A DNA stretch of 20,216 bases from JAJDIA01 sp031555145 (GTDB lineage: Bacteria; Bacteroidota; Bacteroidia; Bacteroidales; Tannerellaceae). Location: NCBI GenBank assembly GCA_031555145.1, contig JAVBUR010000093.1, positions 1 through 20,216 on the forward strand, written 5' to 3'. Both the position numbers and the translations under genes were made by a program. Numbering within the stretch: the stretch's first letter is position 1; every line of letters begins with the position of its first letter. Shown here piece by piece: positions 1 through 7,062 of this stretch. The notes below the pieces were generated by a model, which was given only the letters and a program-made list of their open reading frames with translations, did not search any database and was not told where the DNA came from.

Positions 1-80
1 CCTGCTTCAGGGTATAGGATAGCGAAGTAAATTCGATTAAAAGAGGATAAATAAAGAAGAAAAAGGGATTCCTCCCCTTT

Positions 81-1529
81 TTAAGCCAGTTTGAGGATTC
101 TTTTTATGTTTGCCGCAAATATAGCCATAGCACCTTGCATACTCATGGCATCCAAACCATAAGAGATTGCCCTGTCGTATCTGTAAACCTGTTTGAGTTC
201 TGCGTTTTTGGCTTCGATTTTATATCGTTCCTTATATTTCTCCTTAAACTCTTCGGTTTGCTGGAACTCCATTTGTGCTAATTGGGTATCTGTCTTAACT
301 ACAACATTATAGGTTTTACTTTTAGCTCCTGATTTATAACAACCTTCCTTCCGGGAACATACTTTGCATTTATTGACGTCAAAATAATAAACCCATTTAG
401 TGGTTTTCTTTTCTTTTTCCCGTGAGTGGAGGCTCTTACGGATAGCCAGATGTCCTGCCGGACAAACATACATCCCGGCATCTTTATTAAAATCAAACGT
501 GTCTTCTTCCTTGCGATATCCCTGGCTGATGGAGGGGTTTAATTTAGAGACAAGAGAGAGTTTCTCTTCCCCGGCTAATTTCAGGTTATCCGCCCCCGAG
601 TAGGCGGAATCGGCTATGACCGTATCCACTTGGATACCATTGGCCTTGCTGATCTCAACTAATGCCGGTAGTTGGGGCCCGTCTGCTTTTTCACCCGATG
701 TGACAACTGCGGCTGTAATAATCCGTTCCTGGGTCATCGCCAGATGGGTCTTGAAACCAAAGAAGGATGTCTCTTTTGATTTATGACCTGTACGGGCATC
801 CGTATCTGTGGAGGTGGTGTAATGATCAGCGATATCATCCAGTGTTTCCCGCAGCAGGTTCAGTTTCTCCATGATCCCGGGGTAGTAGATCTGTGAGATG
901 TTATTCTCCAGATATTCCACCAATGTCAGGGTATAACTTATCTCGTGTTCCAGGTCATTATCTTCATTTTTTGAAGGAAGAGTATCTTTGATGGAACCGT
1001 CTATCTGATACAAACTTTTACGGAGTTGCTTCGAACGCAGTTTCAGCATTTGTACAGGTGAATACGGATTAGAGCGAGAGGCCGTGTGGGTGGCATCCAC
1101 TATAATCGTTTTGGAGTTGATAATCCCTTTTTCTTTGGCCAGGGTTACGGTCTTGTTGATCAACAGATCTAACAAATCCACATCTTTCAAGCGAAGACGA
1201 CGGAATTTAGTCAGGCTGCTGGGGTCGATTACATCATCCTCGGGAGCCATATCCAGAAAGAATTTGTAGGACATATCCACAAAAGAACGTGCCACCAAAT
1301 CCACATCTGACAGCGGATACATCGCTTTCAATAGCAAGTATTTAAACAGACGTACCGGTTCAACGGCTGTCCGGCCATTGTCCAGACAATACTTGTCGGA
1401 AAGCTCTTCGCGGACAAAGGAAAAGTCCACCAATTCTTTGATCTGCCGTAAAGGATGATCCTTGCCGATAAGGATATCATACAAGGCAAAGTGATTACTG
1501 AAGGATAAACGACCTTGTTGGGGAAGCAT
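81..1529 (-). CDS. IS1182-family DDE transposase
   Basis: This is a cut-and-paste transposase of the IS1182 group (DUF772 N-terminal region followed by a DDE_Tnp_1 domain). Counting from the in-frame GTG at 1580, candidate catalytic residues are Asp162 (IIVDATHT), Asp324 (VIADSAYSG) and a Glu in KIEAKNAELK (Glu456 or Glu461). A Cys cluster (Cys373, Cys405, Cys408, Cys414) sits between the second Asp and the Glu, as in the zinc-finger-like insert of this family. The ATG at 1529 (protein MLPQQGRL, 482 residues) is preferred because a promoter-like TTTTG-N19-TATCTTTA lies just upstream, and the GTG at 1580 would fall inside that promoter. The frame is open throughout and looks intact. Family assignment is firm; the specific IS name is not known. 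Confidence 0.88.
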   Translation of the reverse strand: MLPQQGRLSFSNHFALYDILIGKDHPLRQIKELVDFSFVREELSDKYCLDNGRTAVEPVRLFKYLLLKAMYPLSDVDLVARSFVDMSYKFFLDMAPEDDVIDPSSLTKFRRLRLKDVDLLDLLINKTVTLAKEKGIINSKTIIVDATHTASRSNPYSPVQMLKLRSKQLRKSLYQIDGSIKDTLPSKNEDNDLEHEISYTLTLVEYLENNISQIYYPGIMEKLNLLRETLDDIADHYTTSTDTDARTGHKSKETSFFGFKTHLAMTQERIITAAVVTSGEKADGPQLPALVEISKANGIQVDTVIADSAYSGADNLKLAGEEKLSLVSKLNPSISQGYRKEEDTFDFNKDAGMYVCPAGHLAIRKSLHSREKEKKTTKWVYYFDVNKCKVCSRKEGCYKSGAKSKTYNVVVKTDTQLAQMEFQQTEEFKEKYKERYKIEAKNAELKQVYRYDRAISYGLDAMSMQGAMAIFAANIKRILKLA

Positions 1530-1552
1530 AGGCGCTCTTTTTGATTGATGAT

Positions 1553-1584
1553 TAAAGATACGAATACTTACCCGGATCACAAAA
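1553..1584 (-). promoter_or_regulatory. Promoter of the IS1182 transposase
   Basis: On the minus strand, TTTTG (1580-1584) is followed after 19 bp by TATCTTTA (1553-1560). This resembles the Bacteroidales -33 TTTG / -7 TAnnTTTG arrangement with one mismatch in the -7 box. A start about 7 bases downstream would give a short leader before the ATG at 1529. Confidence 0.5.
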
Positions 1585-1616
1585 CGAAAAGGGGGACTTT
1601 TTCAGTGGCCTCCCCC

Positions 1617-1624
1617 CTCTCAAG
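1617..1624. repeat. Left 8-bp target-site duplication of the IS4-family element
   Basis: CTCTCAAG directly abuts the left terminal inverted repeat and recurs exactly at 3164-3171 against the right repeat. The pair defines the insertion boundaries. Joined, the uninterrupted target reads CCCCTCTCAAGAGGGG, a short palindrome. Confidence 0.88.
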
Positions 1625-1645
1625 CTACTCTTTATACACATCTTT
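1625..1645. repeat. IS4-family terminal inverted repeat, left copy
   Basis: This 21-bp repeat is perfectly complementary to 3143-3163. The transposase stop codon occupies its first three bases. Confidence 0.92.
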
Positions 1646-3037
1646 GAACAGTTCAAAGGCCTGATATTGATCGATGTATTTTTGGTATCCTCTTTTAAAA
1701 GTGATATACCCAGCCTTCCCATGGCTTCCATATCCGGACCATCCTGCCAGTCGTGCTATAATCCATGCAGCCCATGCTAAAGAATATTGCACATAAGGGT
1801 TCTTTTGCTTTTGAGTGTTCCCCTCCACTTTTCTCAATAAAATGTCTAATAACTCTATCTGCATATGGGTAAACAGTATCCTGGCAGAAACACCCTCTTC
1901 TTTGCGGTCATGAGCTAGCTTAAGAGTCATGATGTGCCACGCCCCGATTAACCCCATCAATGTCAACTTCTTTAATGTAGCACCGGACTCAAGCTGCGCA
2001 TGCTCTATATTCATGCCTTCACTTTTAAGCAGACGGAAAATCTCTTCGATATACCACCTTAACTTATACCATTCGACACACTGCATGGCATCTGCAATAT
2101 TCTCTATAGGATGGGTGGTCAACAAACGCCATTCTACAGGGGTTTCCCCATTAGGAACAGTTTGGTTGTGTTCCACAACGTGAATACAGGTGAGCCGGAT
2201 AGAAGCCGGGTAATCTCCTTTCAGATCCTTAGGTTTCTTTATATCCACTTCTCCAAAGCGGAGGTTCATCCAGGCTGTTCTGGATTGGCGGCTATGGTTA
2301 CCTTTTATTTCCAGATCGTAAGTGTGCTGTGAGGGTAATGAACACATATATTCCGACAATAGACTTTCTTCGCCAACCAGTATCCTGTTAGCTGATGAAC
2401 GGAACAATAGATTACATCGGTCATTGGGGAGCAAATGGAACGCTTCATAAATATCAGATTCCCTGTCCGCTATAATGGTTTGTTGTACATCTTGCGGCAA
2501 ATTATCCAGACTCTCACGAGCGGCCTCTATCCAACGGTAAGATTCTTTTTCTTCTATGGGTTGAAGACGATATTTACGCGTTAACCTATCCTCTTTATCT
2601 TTACGCCGATTCCATAACTTTACAGCAGAAAAGCCCAATGGAATATGACTTTCAGCATCGACTGCCAGCATCGGATGGCAATAAAACCCCATATTGGAAT
2701 TTTTCGTTACAGGACCAATATCCGGATCGTCCGGTTCTATCCGACCTATATGACTGTTACAGTTAATCTCTGTTGTATCTTCAATACATAAGAGATGCTT
2801 TCCTTTTATATGCTCGGTGCAATTCTGGTAAAGGCATTGCTTTATTAAGTCTATTTCTAACTTCTCATTATTTAACATCCTATATGCTCCTATCTTTTCT
2901 GACAGTGTATCGCAGCACCTATTCACTACTATACTACCGTTTCTTATTATATTACCCAGCGTCTTATTAGCTCGTTTATCTATCCGCTTATCTGCAAATG
3001 CGTCATCAAAATAATGACTTAACTCGTTGTGTATCAT
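1625..3037 (-). CDS. IS4-family DDE transposase (Tn5-like)
   Basis: This 470-residue transposase has the layout of Tn5/IS4 enzymes. An N-terminal DNA-binding region (about 1-60, many Lys and Arg) is followed by an RNase H-like core. Likely catalytic residues are Asp87 (LLCIEDTTEIN), Asp191 (TIIADRESD) and Glu331. Glu331 lies in the diagnostic YREK signature, found here with exact spacing: Tyr324, Arg327, Glu331 and Lys338 in YKLRWYIEEIFRLLK. This places it firmly in the IS4 family. The gene fills the element between the two inverted repeats. A minus-strand TATATTTG box at 3070-3077 is a plausible promoter about 30 bases upstream of the ATG. No frameshift or truncation is visible, so it should be active. 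Confidence 0.93.
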   Translation of the reverse strand: MIHNELSHYFDDAFADKRIDKRANKTLGNIIRNGSIVVNRCCDTLSEKIGAYRMLNNEKLEIDLIKQCLYQNCTEHIKGKHLLCIEDTTEINCNSHIGRIEPDDPDIGPVTKNSNMGFYCHPMLAVDAESHIPLGFSAVKLWNRRKDKEDRLTRKYRLQPIEEKESYRWIEAARESLDNLPQDVQQTIIADRESDIYEAFHLLPNDRCNLLFRSSANRILVGEESLLSEYMCSLPSQHTYDLEIKGNHSRQSRTAWMNLRFGEVDIKKPKDLKGDYPASIRLTCIHVVEHNQTVPNGETPVEWRLLTTHPIENIADAMQCVEWYKLRWYIEEIFRLLKSEGMNIEHAQLESGATLKKLTLMGLIGAWHIMTLKLAHDRKEEGVSARILFTHMQIELLDILLRKVEGNTQKQKNPYVQYSLAWAAWIIARLAGWSGYGSHGKAGYITFKRGYQKYIDQYQAFELFKDVYKE

Positions 3038-3069
3038 GCATTAAAGATAATGAATAATACGCACAAAAA

Positions 3070-3077
3070 CAAATATA
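3070..3077 (-). promoter_or_regulatory. Probable -7 box of the IS4-family transposase promoter
   Basis: TATATTTG on the minus strand fits the Bacteroidales -7 consensus TAnnTTTG and is about 33 bases upstream of the ATG. A short palindrome CTGATAATCAG (3083-3093) lies in the spacer. No clear -33 TTTG is seen. Confidence 0.4.
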
Positions 3078-3142
3078 ACCAGCTGATAATCAGTTTGTAA
3101 AGGTATTATTTTTCATCCAATACAGACTGAATACAAAGAAGA

Positions 3143-3163
3143 AAAGATGTGTATAAAGAGTAG
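3143..3163. repeat. IS4-family terminal inverted repeat, right copy
   Basis: This is the perfect 21-bp reverse complement of 1625-1645 and is followed immediately by the right target duplication. Confidence 0.92.
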
Positions 3164-3171
3164 CTCTCAAG
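3164..3171. repeat. Right 8-bp target-site duplication of the IS4-family element
   Basis: CTCTCAAG is identical to 1617-1624 and abuts the right inverted repeat. Confidence 0.88.
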
Positions 3172-3211
3172 AGGGGAATCGTCGCTGCGCTCCTTGAAGA
3201 ATGATTTGCAC

Positions 3212-3253
3212 GCCGGAAACATATTCAAATGCTGTAAGACTTGAATGTCCGGC
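3212..3253. repeat. Imperfect inverted repeat (possible RNA hairpin)
   Basis: GCCGGA (3212-3217) pairs with TCCGGC (3248-3253). Further pairing of CAT and TCAA in the left arm with TTGAATG in the right arm is possible if small bulges are allowed. No T-run follows directly, so it is not a standard terminator. Confidence 0.4.
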
Positions 3254-3313
3254 ACGTAGCCCTTTGTGAATCGACTGCGTTCTCTCTACACGAAGTTTTT
3301 TTTCAAATTTATC

Positions 3314-3427
3314 CGTCACGCTGTCACGCGAGGGGTGTTATTGTTTTGACTGCGAGTGAATTGAGTGTGTGACAGATACCCGTGACAGATCCGTTTTCAG
3401 GACTATTTGCTGTCACATCTGTCACAC
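3314..3427. repeat. Cluster of TGTCAC/GTGACA hexamers
   Basis: Five exact copies occur at 3322-3327, 3369-3374, 3382-3387, 3411-3416 and 3420-3425. An additional cGTCAC lies at 3314-3319. The extended words GTGTGACAGAT (3367-3377) and ATCTGTCACAC (3417-3427) are perfect reverse complements 39 bp apart, so the middle of the cluster could form a hairpin or act as paired protein sites. Confidence 0.6.
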
Positions 3428-3495
3428 GCGGCATCTGAATGAATTGTCAAGGCTGTGTTACTGACATCTGAAGTCAAGGCTATGACACCGTAGGA

Positions 3496-3602
3496 GTTTC
3501 ATCAGCATGGAACAAATAGTTTCATAGGGTGAAACTCCGAGTTCCAAACGGTGAAACAAACAGTTTCAATAGGTGAAACAAACAGTTTCATCCTAATGAA
3601 AC
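3496..3602. repeat. 22-bp-period array of GTTTCA/TGAAAC half-sites
   Basis: Eight copies of GTTTCA or its complement occur in 107 bp: 3496, 3519, 3530, 3552, 3563, 3574, 3585 and 3597. The clearest unit, GGTGAAACAAACAGTTTCA, is identical at 3550-3568 and 3572-3590. Degenerate copies begin exactly 22 and 44 bp earlier, at 3528 and 3506. Each unit is itself an inverted repeat (TGAAAC, 5-base loop, GTTTCA). The 22-bp phase is close to two helical turns. There are no CRISPR-like unique spacers. Confidence 0.75.
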
Positions 3603-3755
3603 TATTGCTGGTAGCTGTGTCGTGGCAAATAGCTTCAGATTCGGACAGATATGAATATAGCGGAAATGCAAGTATTCTATATCTACTTCTTAAAAGCAAA
3701 TGTAGAAACAAATTTAGAAACCGCAATTAATTTCAAGTTGAAACTGGTCGCTTTT

Positions 3756-4970
3756 TTAGGGCAACCGGGTGCAACGGAGGATGACTTTGTCGCCGTTGGC
3801 AAGTGTGGAGGCAAAGAGGTAGGTGTCGCCGCCATCGGTGATGTGGGTGCGTCGGCGGAGTTCATCAACGCTGAGGGGGAAGTTGCGGACGGTGATGTTG
3901 GCCTGCGGACAGGCTTTAGCCAGCTCTTTGCATAGACGGTTGGTAAAAGGCAATACTTCGGCTATGCGGAAGGTACGGCCGGGGAAGTCTTCCCGGTATT
4001 CGTCGGCGGTATAGAGGTGGCTGCTGGACGCCAGCTTGTCCAGGTTGTAGCTGATTGCCAATTGTTTGAAGGCACCGGCTTTCAGGATGGAGGCGTTTGG
4101 CTCGTAGAGGTAGGCTTTTACCTGGGAGGCGAGGTGTACTTCGGCTTGTTGTTCGTCGGCGAGTGTAAAGGTGAAAGGAGTGGGGGCGGGTTTGTCAGGA
4201 GCCAGGTTGACACAATAGATGAGCGGCTCGGTGGCCGACGTTTCCTGTTTGTTCTCAACAGCATCCCGTTCGAGCACAAAAAGCAGCTCTTTGCATTCGT
4301 TGCGGACGGAGACGACGTGGATAGCTGTCGTTCCCGGCAGCAGGGCTAACGTCTGGCGGATGTCGGCCATGGGGGATATCTTGGCAATCACCCGTGGTGC
4401 TTTCTGCCACAGTTGGGGCAGGAGGGCCGGTAGGTCGGGTTCGCAGTCGGAGAGGGCAAATACCCGTTTGTTCCCTTCTCCCCGTCGTGCCGGATCGATA
4501 TAGAAGACGGTGATATCGGTGAACCGGTCAACCCACTCCGCACTGTCGCCTTCACAGACGGTGATATTGGTGGCGCCAAGTTGGGCGAAGTTATGCCGGG
4601 CGGCCTCACAATAGCGGGGGAAGCGTTCGATATAGGTGATATGGCTGGCTTGGCGGGAAAGATAAAAAGTGTCGATACCCAGCCCCCCGGTAAGGTCGCA
4701 GACATGGTCGGTGGCATCAATCAACTGTTGCTTGTAGGCCGCTGTACTTTCGGAAGAACATTGCTCTGCCGCTATCTTCGCCGGGAAGATAAGTGTTGGC
4801 TCGGCATGCCAGCCGGGCAGTTTGTCGCGTATCTGGCGACGTGCAGCGATCTGTTCGACGGCAAAGGAAATGTCAATCCCAGGATAGCGTGATGCGGCAA
4901 GCAGCAGGCGTGCGGGATCGTCGTCAGCATGTTCGCGGATGAATTGTTGGAGTGAGGGGGACAGGTCCAT
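3756..4970 (-). CDS. THUMP-like class I SAM-dependent methyltransferase (PG_1098 type)
   Basis: This predicted 404-residue cytoplasmic protein matches the arrangement seen in Porphyromonas PG_1098-type proteins. It has an N-terminal helical part, a Rossmann methyltransferase core, a ferredoxin-like part and a C-terminal THUMP-like domain. The SAM-binding motif I is VCDLTGGLGIDTFYLSR and is followed by an acidic YIERFPRYCEAAR strand. FYIDPARRGEGNKRVFAL is in the position of the catalytic DPPY-like motif. The likely role is nucleic acid methylation, probably RNA, but the substrate is unknown. The ATG at 4970 is chosen over an in-frame TTG at 5012 because a perfect TAnnTTTG box (TATCTTTG, 4976-4983) sits immediately upstream. 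The gene follows the OmpR-type regulator by 38 bp but is probably transcribed separately. Confidence 0.8.
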   Translation of the reverse strand: MDLSPSLQQFIREHADDDPARLLLAASRYPGIDISFAVEQIAARRQIRDKLPGWHAEPTLIFPAKIAAEQCSSESTAAYKQQLIDATDHVCDLTGGLGIDTFYLSRQASHITYIERFPRYCEAARHNFAQLGATNITVCEGDSAEWVDRFTDITVFYIDPARRGEGNKRVFALSDCEPDLPALLPQLWQKAPRVIAKISPMADIRQTLALLPGTTAIHVVSVRNECKELLFVLERDAVENKQETSATEPLIYCVNLAPDKPAPTPFTFTLADEQQAEVHLASQVKAYLYEPNASILKAGAFKQLAISYNLDKLASSSHLYTADEYREDFPGRTFRIAEVLPFTNRLCKELAKACPQANITVRNFPLSVDELRRRTHITDGGDTYLFASTLANGDKVILRCTRLP

Positions 4971-4975
4971 GCCTG

Positions 4976-4983
4976 CAAAGATA
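4976..4983 (-). promoter_or_regulatory. Promoter -7 box for the methyltransferase gene
   Basis: TATCTTTG on the minus strand matches TAnnTTTG and ends five bases before the ATG at 4970. Transcription would begin at or inside the start codon, giving a leaderless or very short-leader mRNA, which is common in Bacteroidales. A TTG lies 15 bp further upstream, closer than the usual spacing. Confidence 0.5.
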
Positions 4984-5008
4984 CGTTTTTTTGCACAACC
5001 CTTCCCCT

Positions 5009-5692
5009 TCAATAAAGCAACTTATACCCAACCCCTCGCACATTCACAATGCGGATGCGCGGATCCAGCGCAAGGTGCTTACGTAACTTGACGATAAAGA
5101 CATGCAGGCTGCGGGTATTGAAAAAATTGTCATCACCCCAGAGTTCGATCAGCACGGCTTTGTTCTGGACGATATTGTTGTGGTTGGCGCAGAGACGTTC
5201 GAGGATGGCCGACTCGCGGTGCGAGAGGGTGACGGTACGCGACGGGTGGATGAGCTTCTGGTTTACCGGGTTGAAACGGTATTCGCTCACCGTATAGATA
5301 TGGGGCGCCTGTTCGGGTGTCTCCTGCATACGGTTCAGCAGGGACTTGATGCGGACGATCAGTTCTTCCATGCCGAAGGGTTTCTTGAGGTAGTCACTGC
5401 CGCCGGTTTCGAAGCCGGCTACCACGTCTTCGGTCTTCGAGCGGGCGCTGAGGAAGAGGATGGGCGTCTTGCGGTCGCTCTGGCGGATGTGCTTGGTCAG
5501 GGTGTACCCATCCATGCGGGGCATCATGATGTCGGCCACGAGAATATCGGGCTTCAGCTCGAAGAATATACGGAGGGCTTCTTCGCCGTTGGGTGCGATA
5601 GTGACCTGGAAGTCGCGTCGCTCCAGTGTGTCTTTGATGATGAAGGCGAGGGTGGGTTCGTCTTCGGCCAGTAAAACGTTGATTGTACTCAT
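5009..5692 (-). CDS. OmpR-family response regulator
   Basis: This 227-residue two-component regulator has an N-terminal receiver domain (about 1-120). The acidic pair is Glu10-Asp11, the phosphoacceptor is Asp54 (ILVADIMMPRMDG), Ser82 is the switch residue and Lys104 lies in YLKKPF. The C-terminal half is a winged-helix DNA-binding domain ending in RGVGYKLLY, typical of OmpR/PhoB regulators. Its start overlaps the stop of the upstream sensor kinase gene by four bases, so the two are translationally coupled and are a cognate pair. The kinase in turn follows an outer-membrane barrel gene by 39 bp. The target genes cannot be read from sequence. Confidence 0.94.
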   Translation of the reverse strand: MSTINVLLAEDEPTLAFIIKDTLERRDFQVTIAPNGEEALRIFFELKPDILVADIMMPRMDGYTLTKHIRQSDRKTPILFLSARSKTEDVVAGFETGGSDYLKKPFGMEELIVRIKSLLNRMQETPEQAPHIYTVSEYRFNPVNQKLIHPSRTVTLSHRESAILERLCANHNNIVQNKAVLIELWGDDNFFNTRSLHVFIVKLRKHLALDPRIRIVNVRGVGYKLLY

Positions 5693-7023
5693 CCCATTAT
5701 AATATTAAATGTGGAACCTTTGCCCGGGGTGCTGTTGACGGTGATCTGCCAGCTATGCTTGTCGATAATCGTCTTCACGTAGTGGAGGCCGAGCCCGTAA
5801 CCGCGTACATTCTGTATATTGCCTGTCGGTACACGGTAGAACTTGTCGAAGAGGCGGGGGAGGGCAGCAGCGGGGATACCGATACCGTCGTCGCCGACCG
5901 AAATCACAGTCTGCCCGTCGCGGCAGGTAGCCGAGAGGGTGATGCGGACACTGTCGCCGGAATATTTGATCGCATTCTCGACAAGGTTGTCCAGGATATT
6001 GCGGAAGTGTATCTTGTCGGCCTCGACCACCAATGTTTCCGGGTCAACTACGGTGTGGAAAGTGACAGGCTTGGGTGCATGCAATTCAAACTTATGTACG
6101 ATAGAGGCAAAGAGGGGGGCTATGGGAATCTCTACGGGCAGCAGCTTGAGGTTACGCCGTTCTTCCATCGACATGGTGAGGATCTGCTCCACCAGGCTGC
6201 TGAGGTTGTCGAGTTGCTCTTTGGTAATGGCGAGGTATTCGTTACGACGCACTGGATCGTCGCCCACTCCGAAGTGCAGCATGGCGTCGGTGGCGGCGTA
6301 GGCAACGGAGACGGGCGTCTTCAACTCGTGCGTCATATTGTTGGTGAAGTCGCTCTTGAGTTCATCCAGTGTCTTTTGCCGGAGGATGATCCTAAGCAGG
6401 TAGAGGTAGGAGATAATGAGCAACACGATCATCCCGAAAGAGACCGTTACCAGCCCGCTCATTTCTTTCAACACATAGAGGCTGGGCTGGGGAAGGTAGA
6501 GGCGGTATTCGAAATCGTCGGTCTCGCTGATTGAAAGGGGGAATACCTCATACCGTGTCGTATCGGTGACGATCGCATCTGCGGGTAACGACTCAAGTAT
6601 GTGTTCATGAATGCAGTCGATATGCTGGATGATGTAGTCCGAGTGGACGTCCTGCCGGATCAGTTCGGCACGCAGCAGACTGTCGTAGCGGGCGAAGTTG
6701 ATAGGCTGTACCGGGTCAAACTCCCGGTGGAAGCCTTGCTGGAGAAAATAGTGCATGACAGAGAAGTCGTTCCACATATGGCTCCTCTCGCCGTCATTGA
6801 CGATACGGACATTGACCTCGGGCTTCTTGGCGGTGGTCTGTATTTCCGTCACCCGCATACCGAGTTCGTTCAGGTCGGCAAAGTTCATGGCATTATAGAC
6901 CGACACCTTCAACTTCTCGTATTGTTCACGATGAAAGTTGACGAGCCAGTATGCCTGATAGCCCGCTACAATGACAAGCGACAGCAGGACAACAAGAGCA
7001 AGAAGTCTAAACCGGAAGTGCAT
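5689..7023 (-). CDS. Membrane sensor histidine kinase
   Basis: This 444-residue kinase has a transmembrane helix at about 7-28, a periplasmic sensor region of about 160 residues and a second helix at about 189-212. The dimerisation/phosphoacceptor domain follows, with His232 in FTNNMTHELKTPVSVAY, then a GHKL ATPase domain with N box (NLVENAIKYS), G1 box (GDDGIGIP) and G2 box (RGYGLGLHYVK). All catalytic elements are present. It should autophosphorylate and pass phosphate to the OmpR-type regulator encoded immediately downstream. The periplasmic part resembles no ligand domain I can name. The adjacent outer-membrane barrel protein, probably in the same transcript, may be its target or an accessory. 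Confidence 0.93.
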   Translation of the reverse strand: MHFRFRLLALVVLLSLVIVAGYQAYWLVNFHREQYEKLKVSVYNAMNFADLNELGMRVTEIQTTAKKPEVNVRIVNDGERSHMWNDFSVMHYFLQQGFHREFDPVQPINFARYDSLLRAELIRQDVHSDYIIQHIDCIHEHILESLPADAIVTDTTRYEVFPLSISETDDFEYRLYLPQPSLYVLKEMSGLVTVSFGMIVLLIISYLYLLRIILRQKTLDELKSDFTNNMTHELKTPVSVAYAATDAMLHFGVGDDPVRRNEYLAITKEQLDNLSSLVEQILTMSMEERRNLKLLPVEIPIAPLFASIVHKFELHAPKPVTFHTVVDPETLVVEADKIHFRNILDNLVENAIKYSGDSVRITLSATCRDGQTVISVGDDGIGIPAAALPRLFDKFYRVPTGNIQNVRGYGLGLHYVKTIIDKHSWQITVNSTPGKGSTFNIIMG

Positions 7024-7062
7024 AGCGATAACGTTATTGAGGCAAAAGTAATCAATCCCCGT

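Larger units (their letters stand above)
55..1616 (-). mobile_element. IS1182-family insertion sequence (ends approximate)
   Basis: The body of this element is the DDE transposase at 81-1529. The ends are not sharply defined. Upstream of the transposase, the minus-strand sequence near 1590-1611 reads GGCCACTGAAAAAGTCCCCC, and the opposite end near 57-70 carries GAAGAAAAAGGGATT. They share only GAAAAAG plus scattered bases, so the inverted repeats are imperfect or one end has decayed. No target duplication was recognised. The neighbouring IS4 element begins only a few bases beyond the right end. The element lies in the same orientation as that neighbour. Confidence 0.6.
1625..3163 (-). mobile_element. 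IS4-family insertion sequence, 1539 bp, complete
   Basis: Perfect 21-bp terminal inverted repeats bound this element: 1625-1645 (starting CTACTCTTTATACACATC) and 3143-3163, its exact reverse complement. An 8-bp direct repeat CTCTCAAG flanks both sides. The single transposase gene ends with its TAG inside the left repeat. Intact ends, matching target duplication and an open transposase frame point to a fairly recent insertion and a probably functional element. Confidence 0.92.
3172..3755. other. Gene-free intergenic region rich in short repeats
   Basis: No open frame here has a convincing protein. The region holds an imperfect hairpin (3212-3253), a cluster of TGTCAC/GTGACA hexamers (3314-3427), a direct repeat GTCAAGGCT (3436-3444 and 3473-3481) and a 22-bp-period array of GTTTCA/TGAAAC half-sites (3496-3602). 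It separates the insertion sequences from the minus-strand methyltransferase, whose 3' end faces it. A start codon at 3726 on the minus strand opens a 74-codon frame, but it is written through the repeat array and is judged spurious. Confidence 0.7.

Noticed and set aside
3496..3602. Possible CRISPR array
   Set aside because: The repeat unit is 19 bases with a 22-bp period, leaving only 3-base gaps. There are no unique spacers and no cas genes in the window.
3502..3726. 74-codon minus-strand open frame
   Set aside because: It runs straight through the GTTTCA/TGAAAC array, has no recognisable domain, and its repeats (SPIETVCF, MKLFV) simply translate the DNA repeats.
5683..6534. 283-codon plus-strand open frame opposite the sensor kinase
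   Set aside because: It lies entirely antisense to a gene with complete kinase motifs and encodes no recognisable protein; it is a shadow of codon bias.
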